A stretch of 64,000 nt of DNA from Bradyrhizobium erythrophlei (GTDB lineage Bacteria; Pseudomonadota; Alphaproteobacteria; Rhizobiales; Xanthobacteraceae): assembly GCA_900129675.1 (NCBI GenBank), contig FSRD01000001.1:7801501-7865500 (forward strand), in the 5' to 3' direction. Below the pieces are notes generated by a model. The model worked only from the letters and a program-made list of their open reading frames with translations, did not search any database and had not been told where the DNA came from. Positions 1-6,543 of the stretch are shown here, piece by piece (the stretch's first letter is position 1; each line of letters begins with the position of its first letter). The translations under genes and the position numbers were made by a program.

Positions 1-958
1 GCAGGATTTCCCGCAGTGCGCCGGGGTGCAGCGCTTCCAGCGCGTCCAGCTCGGTTGCGCCTGCGCCGAACCGCGCCTCGAAGGCATCCGCCCTCTTTTC
101 GGTGTCCTTGATCGGCGTCCGGGGCAATTTGTATTCGATGCACTGCTCCAAGGTGAGCGCCACAGTCTCGAGTCGGATATCGAGATCAACGCCGGATTTT
201 CTGGCGAAGTAGTCGATTTTGACGCTGGCTGAGATCGGCATGTCGCGGCCAGCGGGGTCAAAGTCGCTCACATAGAGGATGCGGACGGGCCGGTTGCTGG
301 CGATGGCCCGATCGACCAGATTCTTGCATGCCGTCGCCGAGACTTCGCCGATGAAGGTCGCGATGTTGATTCCGTACTCCCTGCCGAGAGGCAGCAGGAT
401 ATCGTTGGCGGTGCTCTTCTCGATCCAGATTTCGAGATGGTAGCGCTGGCCGACTGTTGGCTTTTGCCACAGCGAAGTCGAGGGCAGCTCGATCTCAGGC
501 GGCTTGTACCCCCTGTCAAAGGTATGGCGCTCGACCTCGCCGTCGTTGATCGTCACTTCGCCATCGTCGTCGTCACGGTTCACGCGATTGATGGTTGGCG
601 CGGGGTTGCGGCGATCGACGATCATGTCCGCCGGGATCAGGCCGAGATAGCGAGCGTCCCGAACGGATTCGCACAACGTATCAAAGCATTCGACGCTGTT
701 GACGTATGGCGCATCGTCGGCCTGCAGGACCGGCGCGTCCTGCGAGATCAGCTTGTAGTGAACCAGGCGATCGTGAACCCGCTGCGGCAGGTCCATGCCC
801 TCAAGAAGGTCCGTGATCCAGTTGGCGCGCTTTGTCCGGCTCGGCTGTCCGGCCAGGAACGGATCGTTGGGCTCGCCAAGGGTGTACAGCGTCTTTATGC
901 GTCGCCGCAGCCGCAGCGAAAGCTCTTTCAGGTCAGCATGAGACATCGGGAACGCCAT
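1..958 (-). CDS. Toprim-domain protein, Topo VI subunit A/Spo11-like (runs off the window)
   Basis: An open frame of 319 codons starts at ATG 958 and is still open at base 1, so the C-terminus is missing. An in-frame TAG lies seven codons upstream of this ATG, so the start is 958 or Met5 (946). Residues ~180-250 look like a Toprim fold: a Glu in EIWIEKST, a hydrophobic strand, then VRILYVSDFDPAGRDM, whose DxD-Pro-x-Gly resembles the metal-binding loop of topoisomerase VI A and Spo11. Family members nick or bind DNA using Mg2+; no catalytic Tyr domain was identified here. It is the last gene of a minus-strand set that includes a recombinase and a terminase subunit, so a role in mobile-element DNA processing is inferred. 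It could also be an OLD/RNase M5-type Toprim protein. Confidence 0.7.
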   Translation of the reverse strand, partial: MAFPMSHADLKELSLRLRRRIKTLYTLGEPNDPFLAGQPSRTKRANWITDLLEGMDLPQRVHDRLVHYKLISQDAPVLQADDAPYVNSVECFDTLCESVRDARYLGLIPADMIVDRRNPAPTINRVNRDDDDGEVTINDGEVERHTFDRGYKPPEIELPSTSLWQKPTVGQRYHLEIWIEKSTANDILLPLGREYGINIATFIGEVSATACKNLVDRAIASNRPVRILYVSDFDPAGRDMPISASVKIDYFARKSGVDLDIRLETVALTLEQCIEYKLPRTPIKDTEKRADAFEARFGAGATELDALEALHPGALREIL

Positions 959-1149
959 GGCGGCATCAAAGCCAATGGCTAGCCAAAGACAACTAGGGCA
1001 CCATCACGCGGGTGTTGACGGATACAACGTGGGACGGTTCTGGACAAAAATTTACAAAAAAATTTTGGGAATCGGAAAAAGGGGACCCAGAAAGATACGC
1101 AGGGGACCCAAACGAAAAAGCTGAGCGAGATGGGGAGAGATCGGATCAG

Positions 1150-1210
1150 ATTAAATCAACGGCGGGCCGAGCAGTCCGGTCCCGATGGGGAGTACGGTTC
1201 CGTTACAGAA
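1150..1210. repeat. Noncoding block, copy A (see 3020-3075)
   Basis: This block resembles 3020-3075. Both begin with attaaa, then carry an ggcg...gagcag(t)cgg core followed by a run of C and a run of G. Copy A lies about 200 bases before the start of the Toprim gene and copy B about 400 bases before the DUF3102-type gene, both on the minus strand. A shared leader, promoter or terminator is possible. The alignment was made by eye and is about three-quarters identical. Confidence 0.4.
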
Positions 1211-1215
1211 TCCGG

Positions 1216-1620
1216 CTAGCGCAAGATCGGCCGTGGCAAGGTCGAGTAACAATGGGCGGCACCGAGGCGGCGCGGCCCCTGGCGTTGCCGGCGTTGGTGA
1301 CGTTGGCATGGTCGTCTGACCTCTTCGTCCTCGCCCGCGCGGCGCTGGAAGGCGCGGTCCGCCATGCCTTTTTTGAGGTGATCTTGCGCCGTCGACTTCG
1401 GCACCCCCGCCTTGCGCGCGGCATCGCTGACGCCGCCATTCGGTCGACCGCGCGGCGCTCCGGTGGCGCGGTGCTGCCTTGGCATCGGTCTCGGCTCCGG
1501 CACCTTGGTCAGCTCGTAAATCGTGCGCCATGAGGGGGGCAAAAGCGAACCATGGTTCGCTTTTGAGAGCACGGGATTCCTTGCGACCGCCATCAGTCTC
1601 TGCGCCGACCTTGCGCATCG
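1216..1620 (-). pseudogene. Remnant of a second DUF3102-type gene
   Basis: The minus frame reads NPVLSKANHGSLLPPSW, then TIYELTKVPEPRP, closely matching NPVISKAAHVRLLPPSW, GTLYELTKVPEPRL in the intact gene at 2017-2625. The N-terminal half of the family is absent. The tail (GRPNGGVSDAARKAG, then VPKSTAQDHLKKG) looks like a helix-turn-helix end. The frame has no plausible start and is open upstream only through unrelated sequence. It is therefore a truncated or chimeric copy of its neighbour. Frame damage is seen directly; loss of function is inferred. Confidence 0.6.
1540..1565. repeat. 26-bp perfect palindrome inside the DUF3102 remnant
   Basis: The half-site is CAAAAGCGAACCA and the second half is its exact reverse complement. 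It encodes the SKANHGSLL stretch on the minus strand. It occupies the same place as the palindrome at 2362-2387, with different but self-complementary inner bases. Confidence 0.85.
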
Positions 1621-1627
1621 AACTCCT

Positions 1628-2027
1628 TCAGCAGCTCCCCCCCATCCGCCGACCTGCGGGAGAAGTGAGATATCTCTCACCACTTGCGATCGGCGAGAAC
1701 GCGGAGAAGTCGTCCTCGACACGCTTCTGGTCTTTCGCCGCCTGGCGCTCGTCCTTGTTCTCCTTGCTCGCGACAGCCGCCGCAGCGGCTGCACCGCTGA
1801 GACCGGGTGCGGGATTTCCCGCAGGCGGCACCGATCCGCCCTTGGCTTCATTGCTCTTTTTCTTGTCGGATGCGGGATTTCCCGCAGCGTCGGCGCGCAG
1901 CGTGCTTTCATCGACCCCCAGCACCTTCGCGATTGCGCGGTTCGACAGCTTCGGCAAACAACAACTCCCATCGCGGACGTTCGGCTCGCAGAGACTCAAG
2001 GATATGGGTGTCGGGCTCAATGTTCAT
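1628..2027 (-). pseudogene. Frameshifted helix-turn-helix protein
   Basis: Two frames make one protein. ATG 2027 starts MNIEPDTHILESLRAERP and continues to RWELLFAEA; the adjacent frame then supplies KLSNRAIAKVLGVDESTLR, a typical helix-turn-helix, followed by an Ala/Lys-rich tail ending at 1628. The shift lies near 1945. The start overlaps the end of the upstream DUF3102-type gene, so the pair were probably co-translated. The tail contains two copies of a 16-bp palindrome (1808-1823, 1871-1886), each encoding AGNPA. A sequencing error at the shift cannot be excluded. Confidence 0.55.
1808..1886. repeat. Two copies of a 16-bp near-palindrome
   Basis: TGCGGGATTTCCCGCA occurs at 1808-1823 and 1871-1886, exactly 63 bases (21 codons) apart. 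A one-mismatch version starts at base 1 in the Toprim gene. The arms TGCGGGA/TCCCGCA pair perfectly around two bases. The copies encode the same AGNPA peptide in the frameshifted helix-turn-helix gene, so duplication within the protein is the simplest explanation; a protein-binding site is an alternative. Confidence 0.5.
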
Positions 2028-2625
2028 TGCCGATCTTCTCCCATTGCTCGATGAGGTGCTTGAGCCGCAGGAACAGCTCGGCGCGCTCCTCGGCGTTGAA
2101 CTTCGACACCGTCCCACGCAACTGATCACGCAGGCCGTTTACGCAATCGCCGATCTCCACGAGATGGGGGTTGTCAAGCAGCGTCAGCTCCGGCGGCGTC
2201 GCAGCGACGACGGCTTCCCTCGTCGCCTTCGGCTTGACATCTAGCAGCGGCTTGACGTCCTTGCGCTGTGTCTTGGGGTTGATCGTGCCGTCCTCGATGG
2301 CGGCAATAAGCCTCGGCTCCGGCACCTTGGTCAGCTCGTAAAGCGTGCCCCATGACGGAGGCAAAAGCCGCACATGTGCGGCTTTTGAAATGACAGGATT
2401 GTTGGCGATCTTCATCAGTTTTTGCGCGGTTTGTTCATTGAACGGCAGCCTGGTCCGCACCATGACTTCGAAGCTGCCATGCTGGAGCTTGGGGTCCTTC
2501 TTGGCTTCGATCAGAAGCCGACCGACCTCGATGATGCTGTCGGTGCCCTTCTGCCACGCGGCGCTGATCTTGCTGGCGTGAACCTGCCAGCCGTTCTCCG
2601 ACACTACAGCGACCGCGCGGTTCAT
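2017..2625 (-). CDS. DUF3102-type phage/plasmid protein
   Basis: The protein has about 202 residues. ATG 2625 (MNRAVAVVSENG) is chosen because it has a purine-rich GGGAAA just upstream and matches the natural N-terminus; longer frames upstream read low-quality sequence. Residues ~15-75 contain IIEVGRLLIEAKKDPKLQHG and FNEQTAQKLMKIA, the hallmark of DUF3102 proteins found on plasmids and prophages and often likened to DNA-binding or ParB-associated proteins. A conserved LLPPSWGTLYELTKVPEP block follows. The C-terminal third is helical. The gene lies between the recombinase and a frameshifted helix-turn-helix gene that it overlaps. The precise function is unknown for the family. Confidence 0.65.
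   Translation of the reverse strand: MNRAVAVVSENGWQVHASKISAAWQKGTDSIIEVGRLLIEAKKDPKLQHGSFEVMVRTRLPFNEQTAQKLMKIANNPVISKAAHVRLLPPSWGTLYELTKVPEPRLIAAIEDGTINPKTQRKDVKPLLDVKPKATREAVVAATPPELTLLDNPHLVEIGDCVNGLRDQLRGTVSKFNAEERAELFLRLKHLIEQWEKIGNEH
2362..2387. repeat. 26-bp perfect palindrome inside the DUF3102-type gene
   Basis: The half-site is CAAAAGCCGCACA and the second half is its exact reverse complement. It encodes SKAAHVRLL at about residues 80-88. Compared with the palindrome at 1540-1565, four bases per arm differ (CGCA against GAAC) and every change is matched in the opposite arm. Confidence 0.85.
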
Positions 2626-3144
2626 TTCCCGACCTCTTAAAGTGTGAAGGTCACGTCGGATGGCCTGTGCCGAGGAAAGGCGCAGGTACAGTTCGGAGGC
2701 AAAGCAAACAAGCAACTGGCGTGAGGTCAACCGGCGCACCGCCACAACAGTGTTGACCTACGGCCAAGGGTGTTGACTTCGGTGTTGAACTTCGCCGAGC
2801 CCGCAGCAAGCCCGCCTGTGCGTTCTGGTGTCCGGCCGGTGTCGGAACAGCGGACAAGCCGGGTCAACGCACGCAGCGCCACGCGCGCGAAGGTGCGGGC
2901 CTGCCCGGCGCGGATGGGACCAAGGCGCTGCGAGTGGGTCCCCTGGAAATTTCCCGGAATATAAAATTGGGTTTCGGATTTGGGAAAGCGGGAGAGGTTT
3001 GAGGCGAGGCCTGAATAGAATTAAAACAGGCGGCGTCGAGCAGTTCGGCCCCGGGAGGGGGACGGCTCCCCTGCCAGATGGGCGGCGGCGATCGAGATCG
3101 CGCATTGCGCCATAGGTCGCGGCAGCGGCAGGCAGGTCGGCGCG
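2626..3144. other. Intergenic region with TGTTGAC repeats
   Basis: No convincing gene is seen. TGTTGAC occurs at 2751-2757 and 2771-2777, with a variant (TGTTGAA) at 2783-2789. The first two are 20 bases apart, so they face the same side of the helix. One more copy lies at 1013-1019, ahead of the Toprim gene. They may be iteron-like or operator sites for the minus-strand genes. The region also contains block B at 3020-3075. Confidence 0.4.
3020..3075. repeat. Noncoding block, copy B (see 1150-1210)
   Basis: It has the same order of elements as copy A: attaaa, ggcg, gagcagttcgg, a C run, a G run and cggctcc. It lies between the end of the serine recombinase and the DUF3102-type gene. The G/C runs can fold into a short hairpin. 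Confidence 0.4.
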
Positions 3145-3759
3145 CTATGCTGCCGCTCGCTTGGCGAGCTTCGCGATTGTCGCGCGGCTGCAGCCGGTGA
3201 CGTCCTGGATCGCGCTCCAGCTCTTGCCATCGGCGAGCATGGTGACGATGCCAGCGTTGCGCTTGACGTCTTCCTTGCGGCCTCTGTAGACACCCTCGGC
3301 CTTCGCCCTGGCCTGGCCCTGAGCCTGCCGCCGGCGGCGATCGTCATAGTCTTTCCGGCCGATCGCGGCGAGCATGTCGAGCAGCATGCCGTTGATCGCC
3401 TCGAACATGCGGCTCGTGAACGGGTCGGCGTTGGCGGTCGCCATCATCCACGAGGTCGGCAGGTCGAGCGCCACGACGCGGACGTGACGCGCGGCAATCT
3501 CGGCCTTCAGCTTCTCCCAGTCAGCAGCCGTGAGGCGCGATAGCCGATCGACCTGCTCGACCAGCAGGATATCGCCGGGTGCGCAGTCGGCGAGCAGCCG
3601 GAACAGCTCGGGCCGCGCCAGCTTCGCGCCGCTCTCGTTCTCGGTGTACCAGGCGGCGACCTTGAGGCCGCGCTCGGCGGCAAAGGCCTTGAGCTGGTCG
3701 CGGGCGCGGGTGGCGTCCTGGTCGGTGGTGCTGGCTCTGAGATAGCTCCGGACGAACAT
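3145..3759 (-). CDS. Serine recombinase (resolvase/invertase family)
   Basis: The protein has 204 residues, normal for a small resolvase or invertase. The N-terminal catalytic domain has YLRASTTDQD with nucleophile Ser10, GDILLVEQVDRLSRL around residues 65-80 (the conserved Asp-Arg-Leu-Ser-Arg), and the long E helix near 120-145. A C-terminal helix-turn-helix (SWSAIQDVTGCSRATIAKLA) ends the protein. Such enzymes cut both strands through a phosphoserine link to resolve cointegrates or invert DNA. The gene starts inside an inverted-repeat array (3758-3836) that looks like its own site. It probably belongs to the surrounding phage- or plasmid-like element. Confidence 0.9.
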   Translation of the reverse strand: MFVRSYLRASTTDQDATRARDQLKAFAAERGLKVAAWYTENESGAKLARPELFRLLADCAPGDILLVEQVDRLSRLTAADWEKLKAEIAARHVRVVALDLPTSWMMATANADPFTSRMFEAINGMLLDMLAAIGRKDYDDRRRRQAQGQARAKAEGVYRGRKEDVKRNAGIVTMLADGKSWSAIQDVTGCSRATIAKLAKRAAA

Positions 3760-3836
3760 GTAAACCCCGTGAGTCTGGTTTGGATGGTTTACATTTTAGT
3801 GGTTCAATTTGGTTTGTCAAACCGTATTATTGAACC
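3758..3836. promoter_or_regulatory. Nested inverted repeats, candidate res site/operator
   Basis: ATGTAAACC at 3758-3766 is mirrored by GGTTTACAT at 3786-3794. GGTTCAAT at 3801-3808 is mirrored by ATTGAACC at 3829-3836, and between these GGTTTG (3811-3816) faces CAAACC (3818-3823). A third ATTGAACC follows at 3870-3877. The first repeat includes the ATG of the recombinase. Resolvases commonly bind paired inverted subsites next to their own gene and repress it. Confidence 0.55.
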
Positions 3837-3839
3837 GAC

Positions 3840-4174
3840 CTTTTTGCTGGTCTCTTGGGGTATACCCTAATTGAACCATGTGATCTGCTATCGCCTGCGC
3901 TTGCGTTCATGCCGATGCCCTACAAGGAAACCGGCGCGGCTGATCCACATCCTCGGCGACAAAACGATGGCGTCCGCCATCCCAAGATCATCCTGATGTT
4001 TTGCTGGCAGGATCGGCGCTTCAAGCGGGCTGGCAGGTGATCTTCCTCGGTGCGAACTTCGACGGCGATCGACCGCATGCCCATAGATCATGTCGTCGTC
4101 GCGTTGACCGCCGGATAACATCTTCTATTCCGGCACGATGCATGGACAGACTCCCGGCCATGAACCACGATGGC
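3840..4174. other. Intergenic region, no supported gene
   Basis: Only short open frames exist, and none has a recognisable family, start or ribosome site. A plus-strand fragment reading GWQVIFLGANFDGD is reminiscent of some phage-associated proteins but is too short to call. Confidence 0.35.
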
Positions 4175-4768
4175 TCACCGGCTGCGCTTGCCCTTCTCCG
4201 CCCTGAACAACGCCAGGGAGCGCTCGAACTCGTCACCGAGGCGCGGTGCCAGCGGCGGCGTCTCGTCCACGCGCGTCGCGCGGTCGGCCGCCTGCCGCAT
4301 GACCTCGTCGCGAAGGTCGTCGAGCAGCTCGATCAGTTTTCCTGGCTCAGTCTCGCCGAGCAAGCGCTCGGCAACATCCGCCACGCTGCCAAGGTTGGCG
4401 AACTCGTCGACGCCGCCAACCTCAACGCGATCAATCAACAGACCGCGCAATTTTCCCATAAGCGCAACCGCGCCGTTGACCGCTCCATGCTGCCCTGAGA
4501 CGGTTGCGCCGACGATGTTGGCCTCTAGCTCGGCAAGCAAACTTTCCACGGTGATTTGGCTTTTCTTGAACGCGGGCGCGGAGAGTTCGCCGAGCCGTGC
4601 CCGTATGTCAGTCCTTTTCAGCAATTTGCTCGCATTGACTTCGGCACCATGTCCGCCCGATCGGAAGCCGGCGCGCTGGTAGCACTCGCCTTGTGTCCAC
4701 CCGTGTCGAGCGGAGCGGCCGATCAATTGCACGAATTGCTCGTGTTTTACATTTTTCAATGCCGGCAT
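4175..4768 (-). CDS. Phage terminase small subunit-like protein
   Basis: The protein has 197 residues. The N-terminal 80 residues (HEQFVQLIGRSARHGWTQGE, CYQRAGF, ASKLLKRTDIRARLGELSAP, then ITVESLLAELE) follow the terminase small-subunit pattern: a helix-turn-helix that recognises phage DNA, then a helical oligomerisation segment. In phages this subunit selects DNA for the large subunit to cut and pump into capsids. No large subunit, portal or capsid gene is nearby. The gene is therefore an orphan, a relic, or part of a satellite that borrows another phage's packaging machine. The C-terminal half is less conserved. Confidence 0.7.
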   Translation of the reverse strand: MPALKNVKHEQFVQLIGRSARHGWTQGECYQRAGFRSGGHGAEVNASKLLKRTDIRARLGELSAPAFKKSQITVESLLAELEANIVGATVSGQHGAVNGAVALMGKLRGLLIDRVEVGGVDEFANLGSVADVAERLLGETEPGKLIELLDDLRDEVMRQAADRATRVDETPPLAPRLGDEFERSLALFRAEKGKRSR

Positions 4769-4908
4769 TGATCAAACCTCTTGAGCCAACCTACAGCGAC
4801 GCCGCCAGAGATCGCAAGGCCCCCGTGACGCCGTGACAAACGCGCACCCGGGATTCAAGTAGCTGCCAAGGCAAATTTCTCTCGGCTGTTTCCTGTTACG
4901 ACCTCGGT

Positions 4909-4953
4909 GAGCTGTGACAGTAGCGTCGCTTGACGACGCGGATGTCACAGCTC
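4909..4953. repeat. Extended cruciform-forming inverted repeat
   Basis: GAGCTGTGAC (4909-4918) pairs with GTCACAGCTC (4944-4953). Inside it, GCGTCG (4923-4928) pairs with CGACGC (4934-4939). Sixteen base pairs form in two stems around a 5-base loop. It lies about 140 bases upstream of the terminase-like gene. TGTGAC-TCACA symmetry also suits a dimeric regulator. Confidence 0.55.
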
Positions 4954-5026
4954 TCTTCAACGTAAGTTCCGGCTTACTTTTTCTGTCTGTGACACGGTGA
5001 GAATTTTCTCTCTATCAACATACTCA

Positions 5027-5057
5027 GAGAGCGCGCGCTAAAGCGCGCTCTCTTCTT
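5027..5057 (+). terminator. Strong hairpin followed by TTCTT
   Basis: A 10-bp perfect stem, GAGAGCGCGC (5027-5036) with GCGCGCTCTC (5043-5052), closes a GCTAAA loop and is followed by TTCTT. It may act as a terminator, or it may be part of the stem-loop array beside it. Confidence 0.5.
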
Positions 5058-5069
5058 AGTTCTTAGTTC

Positions 5070-5183
5070 AGGTCGCCCCAGCGACCTTTTTCTGACCTTT
5101 TTTCCGACCTTTTATCCGCACCACAAAAGGTCGCCCCAGCGACCTTTCCCGAATACGGTAAAAGGTCGCCATAGTGACCTTTT
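5070..5183. repeat. Array of GGTCGC hairpins and GACCTTTT half-sites
   Basis: Three inverted repeats occur: 5070-5087 (AGGTCGC-CCCA-GCGACCT), 5126-5147 (the same core with flanking AAA/TTT) and 5160-5183 (AAAAGGTC facing GACCTTTT). Two more GACCTTTT half-sites lie between the first two. The array sits directly downstream of the winged-helix replication-like gene. It could be tandem two-way terminators or an iteron-type origin or binding array. Confidence 0.6.
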
Positions 5184-5831
5184 CTATGGCCTCCTGGATG
5201 CGATGAATTCGGCGATGAACTGGCAGGGATCAAGTTCCCCTCCCGCCTCATTGAGGATGGAATCCACCTCCTCGGCATCGTCGCCAGTGGTCTTGAGCAG
5301 GCCGGTGATCAGGTTATCGGCCTTGGCGATGCCGAGCACAGCCCGGCCTCTCTGGTAGAGATCGGCGAGGGCCGGATCGGCGTGGCCGTTCTGCCCTTGC
5401 GGATATCGATCTCCGCTGACGGTCGGCTGCACTGGCGTCGCCTTCGTCACTCTCGGCCGGTTGCGATACCGCTCCCGCTCCGCTTCGCTCTTCTCGCGGC
5501 GCGCCTTGCGTCTGGCCTTCACCTCGGCCGTAAACTGCTCCAAGGCCTCGGGATTGTCGATGAGTTGATACTGGTTCGAGTGCCCGCTCCCTTGGCTGCC
5601 GGGCACCTTGCGAATACAGCCGGCGTGGACCAACTCCTCGACAATGGTGATAACGTAGCTCTTGGCTGTGCCAGCGTCTTTGGCAAGCACCGCAAGCGAC
5701 GGGAAGCATTCGCCGGTTTCGCTGTCGGCATACCGCGCGATGTGAAACAAAACCTGGAACTGCGCCGGCTTTAGCTTCGGCGAGCACATCGCCAGCCAGT
5801 CGCTCGTGCCTTTGGGTGTCCACTTGCTCAT
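5184..5831 (-). CDS. Winged-helix protein, replication-initiator-like
   Basis: The protein has 215 residues. Residues ~15-90 form a winged helix of the helix-turn-helix_36 type (QFQVLFHIARYADSETGECF, PSLAVLAKDAGTAKSYVITI, EELVHAGCIRK), as in phage and plasmid replication proteins and in primosomal DnaT/RepO-like proteins. A basic linker (KARRKARREKSEAERERYRN) and an acidic C-terminus follow. It is the third gene of an operon, and its ATG overlaps the stop of the PC4-like gene. A stem-loop array lies immediately downstream. Binding of that array by the protein is an inference; a plain transcription regulator is the alternative. Confidence 0.65.
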   Translation of the reverse strand: MSKWTPKGTSDWLAMCSPKLKPAQFQVLFHIARYADSETGECFPSLAVLAKDAGTAKSYVITIVEELVHAGCIRKVPGSQGSGHSNQYQLIDNPEALEQFTAEVKARRKARREKSEAERERYRNRPRVTKATPVQPTVSGDRYPQGQNGHADPALADLYQRGRAVLGIAKADNLITGLLKTTGDDAEEVDSILNEAGGELDPCQFIAEFIASRRP

Positions 5832-6235
5832 GGCACACCGCCTTCATCGGATGATCCGATGAGTAGGCCAAGCGATCGTGCCTTAGCCTCGGCCTTGACG
5901 ATGGCAGATGCCAATTCCGGCAATCGCGACACGCCGAGCACGATGCCTTTCGTGGTCGGCTGCATGCAGCCGTTCCGGTCGGTGAAGTATGTCCGGACGT
6001 CGACTAGCGGATGCCCCTTGTACTCCTTGAGGCGCACGGCGATCATTTCGTCGCGGCGACGATTGCGCCAGAAACGCGCAACGGTGATCGGTTCGCTAAG
6101 GATGTTGGCATTGCCGGCTTGATCCGGCGCAGATGCTTGCGCGAGGGCAGCTTGATCGGGTACGTTGTAGTTGTTGGTGGTGTTACCCGATGAAGTCAGA
6201 ACCCCCGTCGCGGTGGTGCGCGACGGAGGTTTCAT
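5828..6235 (-). CDS. PC4/YdbC-like ssDNA-binding protein
   Basis: The protein has 135 residues from ATG 6235, which overlaps the stop of the upstream gene (ATGA); a longer frame upstream antisenses that gene and is rejected. After an Asn/Gln-rich N-terminal tail, residues ~55-125 (VARFWRNRRRDEMIAVRLKE, GHPLVDVRTYFTD, PTTKGIVLGVSRLPELASAI) match the transcriptional coactivator PC4 fold: a beta sheet with basic residues, then a helix. PC4 family members bind single-stranded DNA and support transcription or replication. Between two winged-helix genes, a role in replication or recombination of the element is likely. Confidence 0.7.
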   Translation of the reverse strand: MKPPSRTTATGVLTSSGNTTNNYNVPDQAALAQASAPDQAGNANILSEPITVARFWRNRRRDEMIAVRLKEYKGHPLVDVRTYFTDRNGCMQPTTKGIVLGVSRLPELASAIVKAEAKARSLGLLIGSSDEGGVP

Positions 6236-6543
6236 GCACCAGCTCCCGTCAGCGCCTCGATCGTGTTGGTCAGCGTGCGCTTGTATTTCGCCAGCGCCTT
6301 CCAGCCCGCATCGGTCAGAATCAACCAAGTTCGCGGCCTGCGGTCGACGAACACCTTCTCAATGGCAATGATCCCGGCATCCTCCATCCTGCGGCTGCGC
6401 GCCGTCAGGTTGCCTTGATGCTTAATCTCGGATTCATGCTGCCGGAAAACGTCGAGAAACGCGGCTTTGCCGCCCTGCCCGGCGATCTGGACGACGATGC
6501 CGAGGTTAACCGGCTCCTGAAGAACTCTTTCGACGGATTTCAT
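6232..6543 (-). CDS. Small winged-helix DNA-binding protein
   Basis: The protein has 103 residues from ATG 6543; the 12 extra upstream residues of the open frame look unnatural. The sequence MKSVERVLQEPVNLGIVVQI, LTARSRRMEDAGIIAIEKVF, DRRPRTWLILTDAGWKALAKY follows the winged-helix helix-turn-helix_34 pattern: dimerising N-terminal helix, recognition helix, and a wing with the RRPRT turn. It is the first gene of a three-gene operon with 4-nt overlaps and may autoregulate it. No ligand domain is present. Confidence 0.7.
   Translation of the reverse strand: MKSVERVLQEPVNLGIVVQIAGQGGKAAFLDVFRQHESEIKHQGNLTARSRRMEDAGIIAIEKVFVDRRPRTWLILTDAGWKALAKYKRTLTNTIEALTGAGA

Noticed and set aside
437..982. 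Plus-strand frame of 181 codons
   Set aside because: Antisense to the Toprim-containing frame, which has better motifs and composition.
1621..1971. Upstream part of a 251-codon minus frame
   Set aside because: Only its last third matches the DUF3102 family; the rest is Arg/Ser-rich shadow of the adjacent helix-turn-helix frame.
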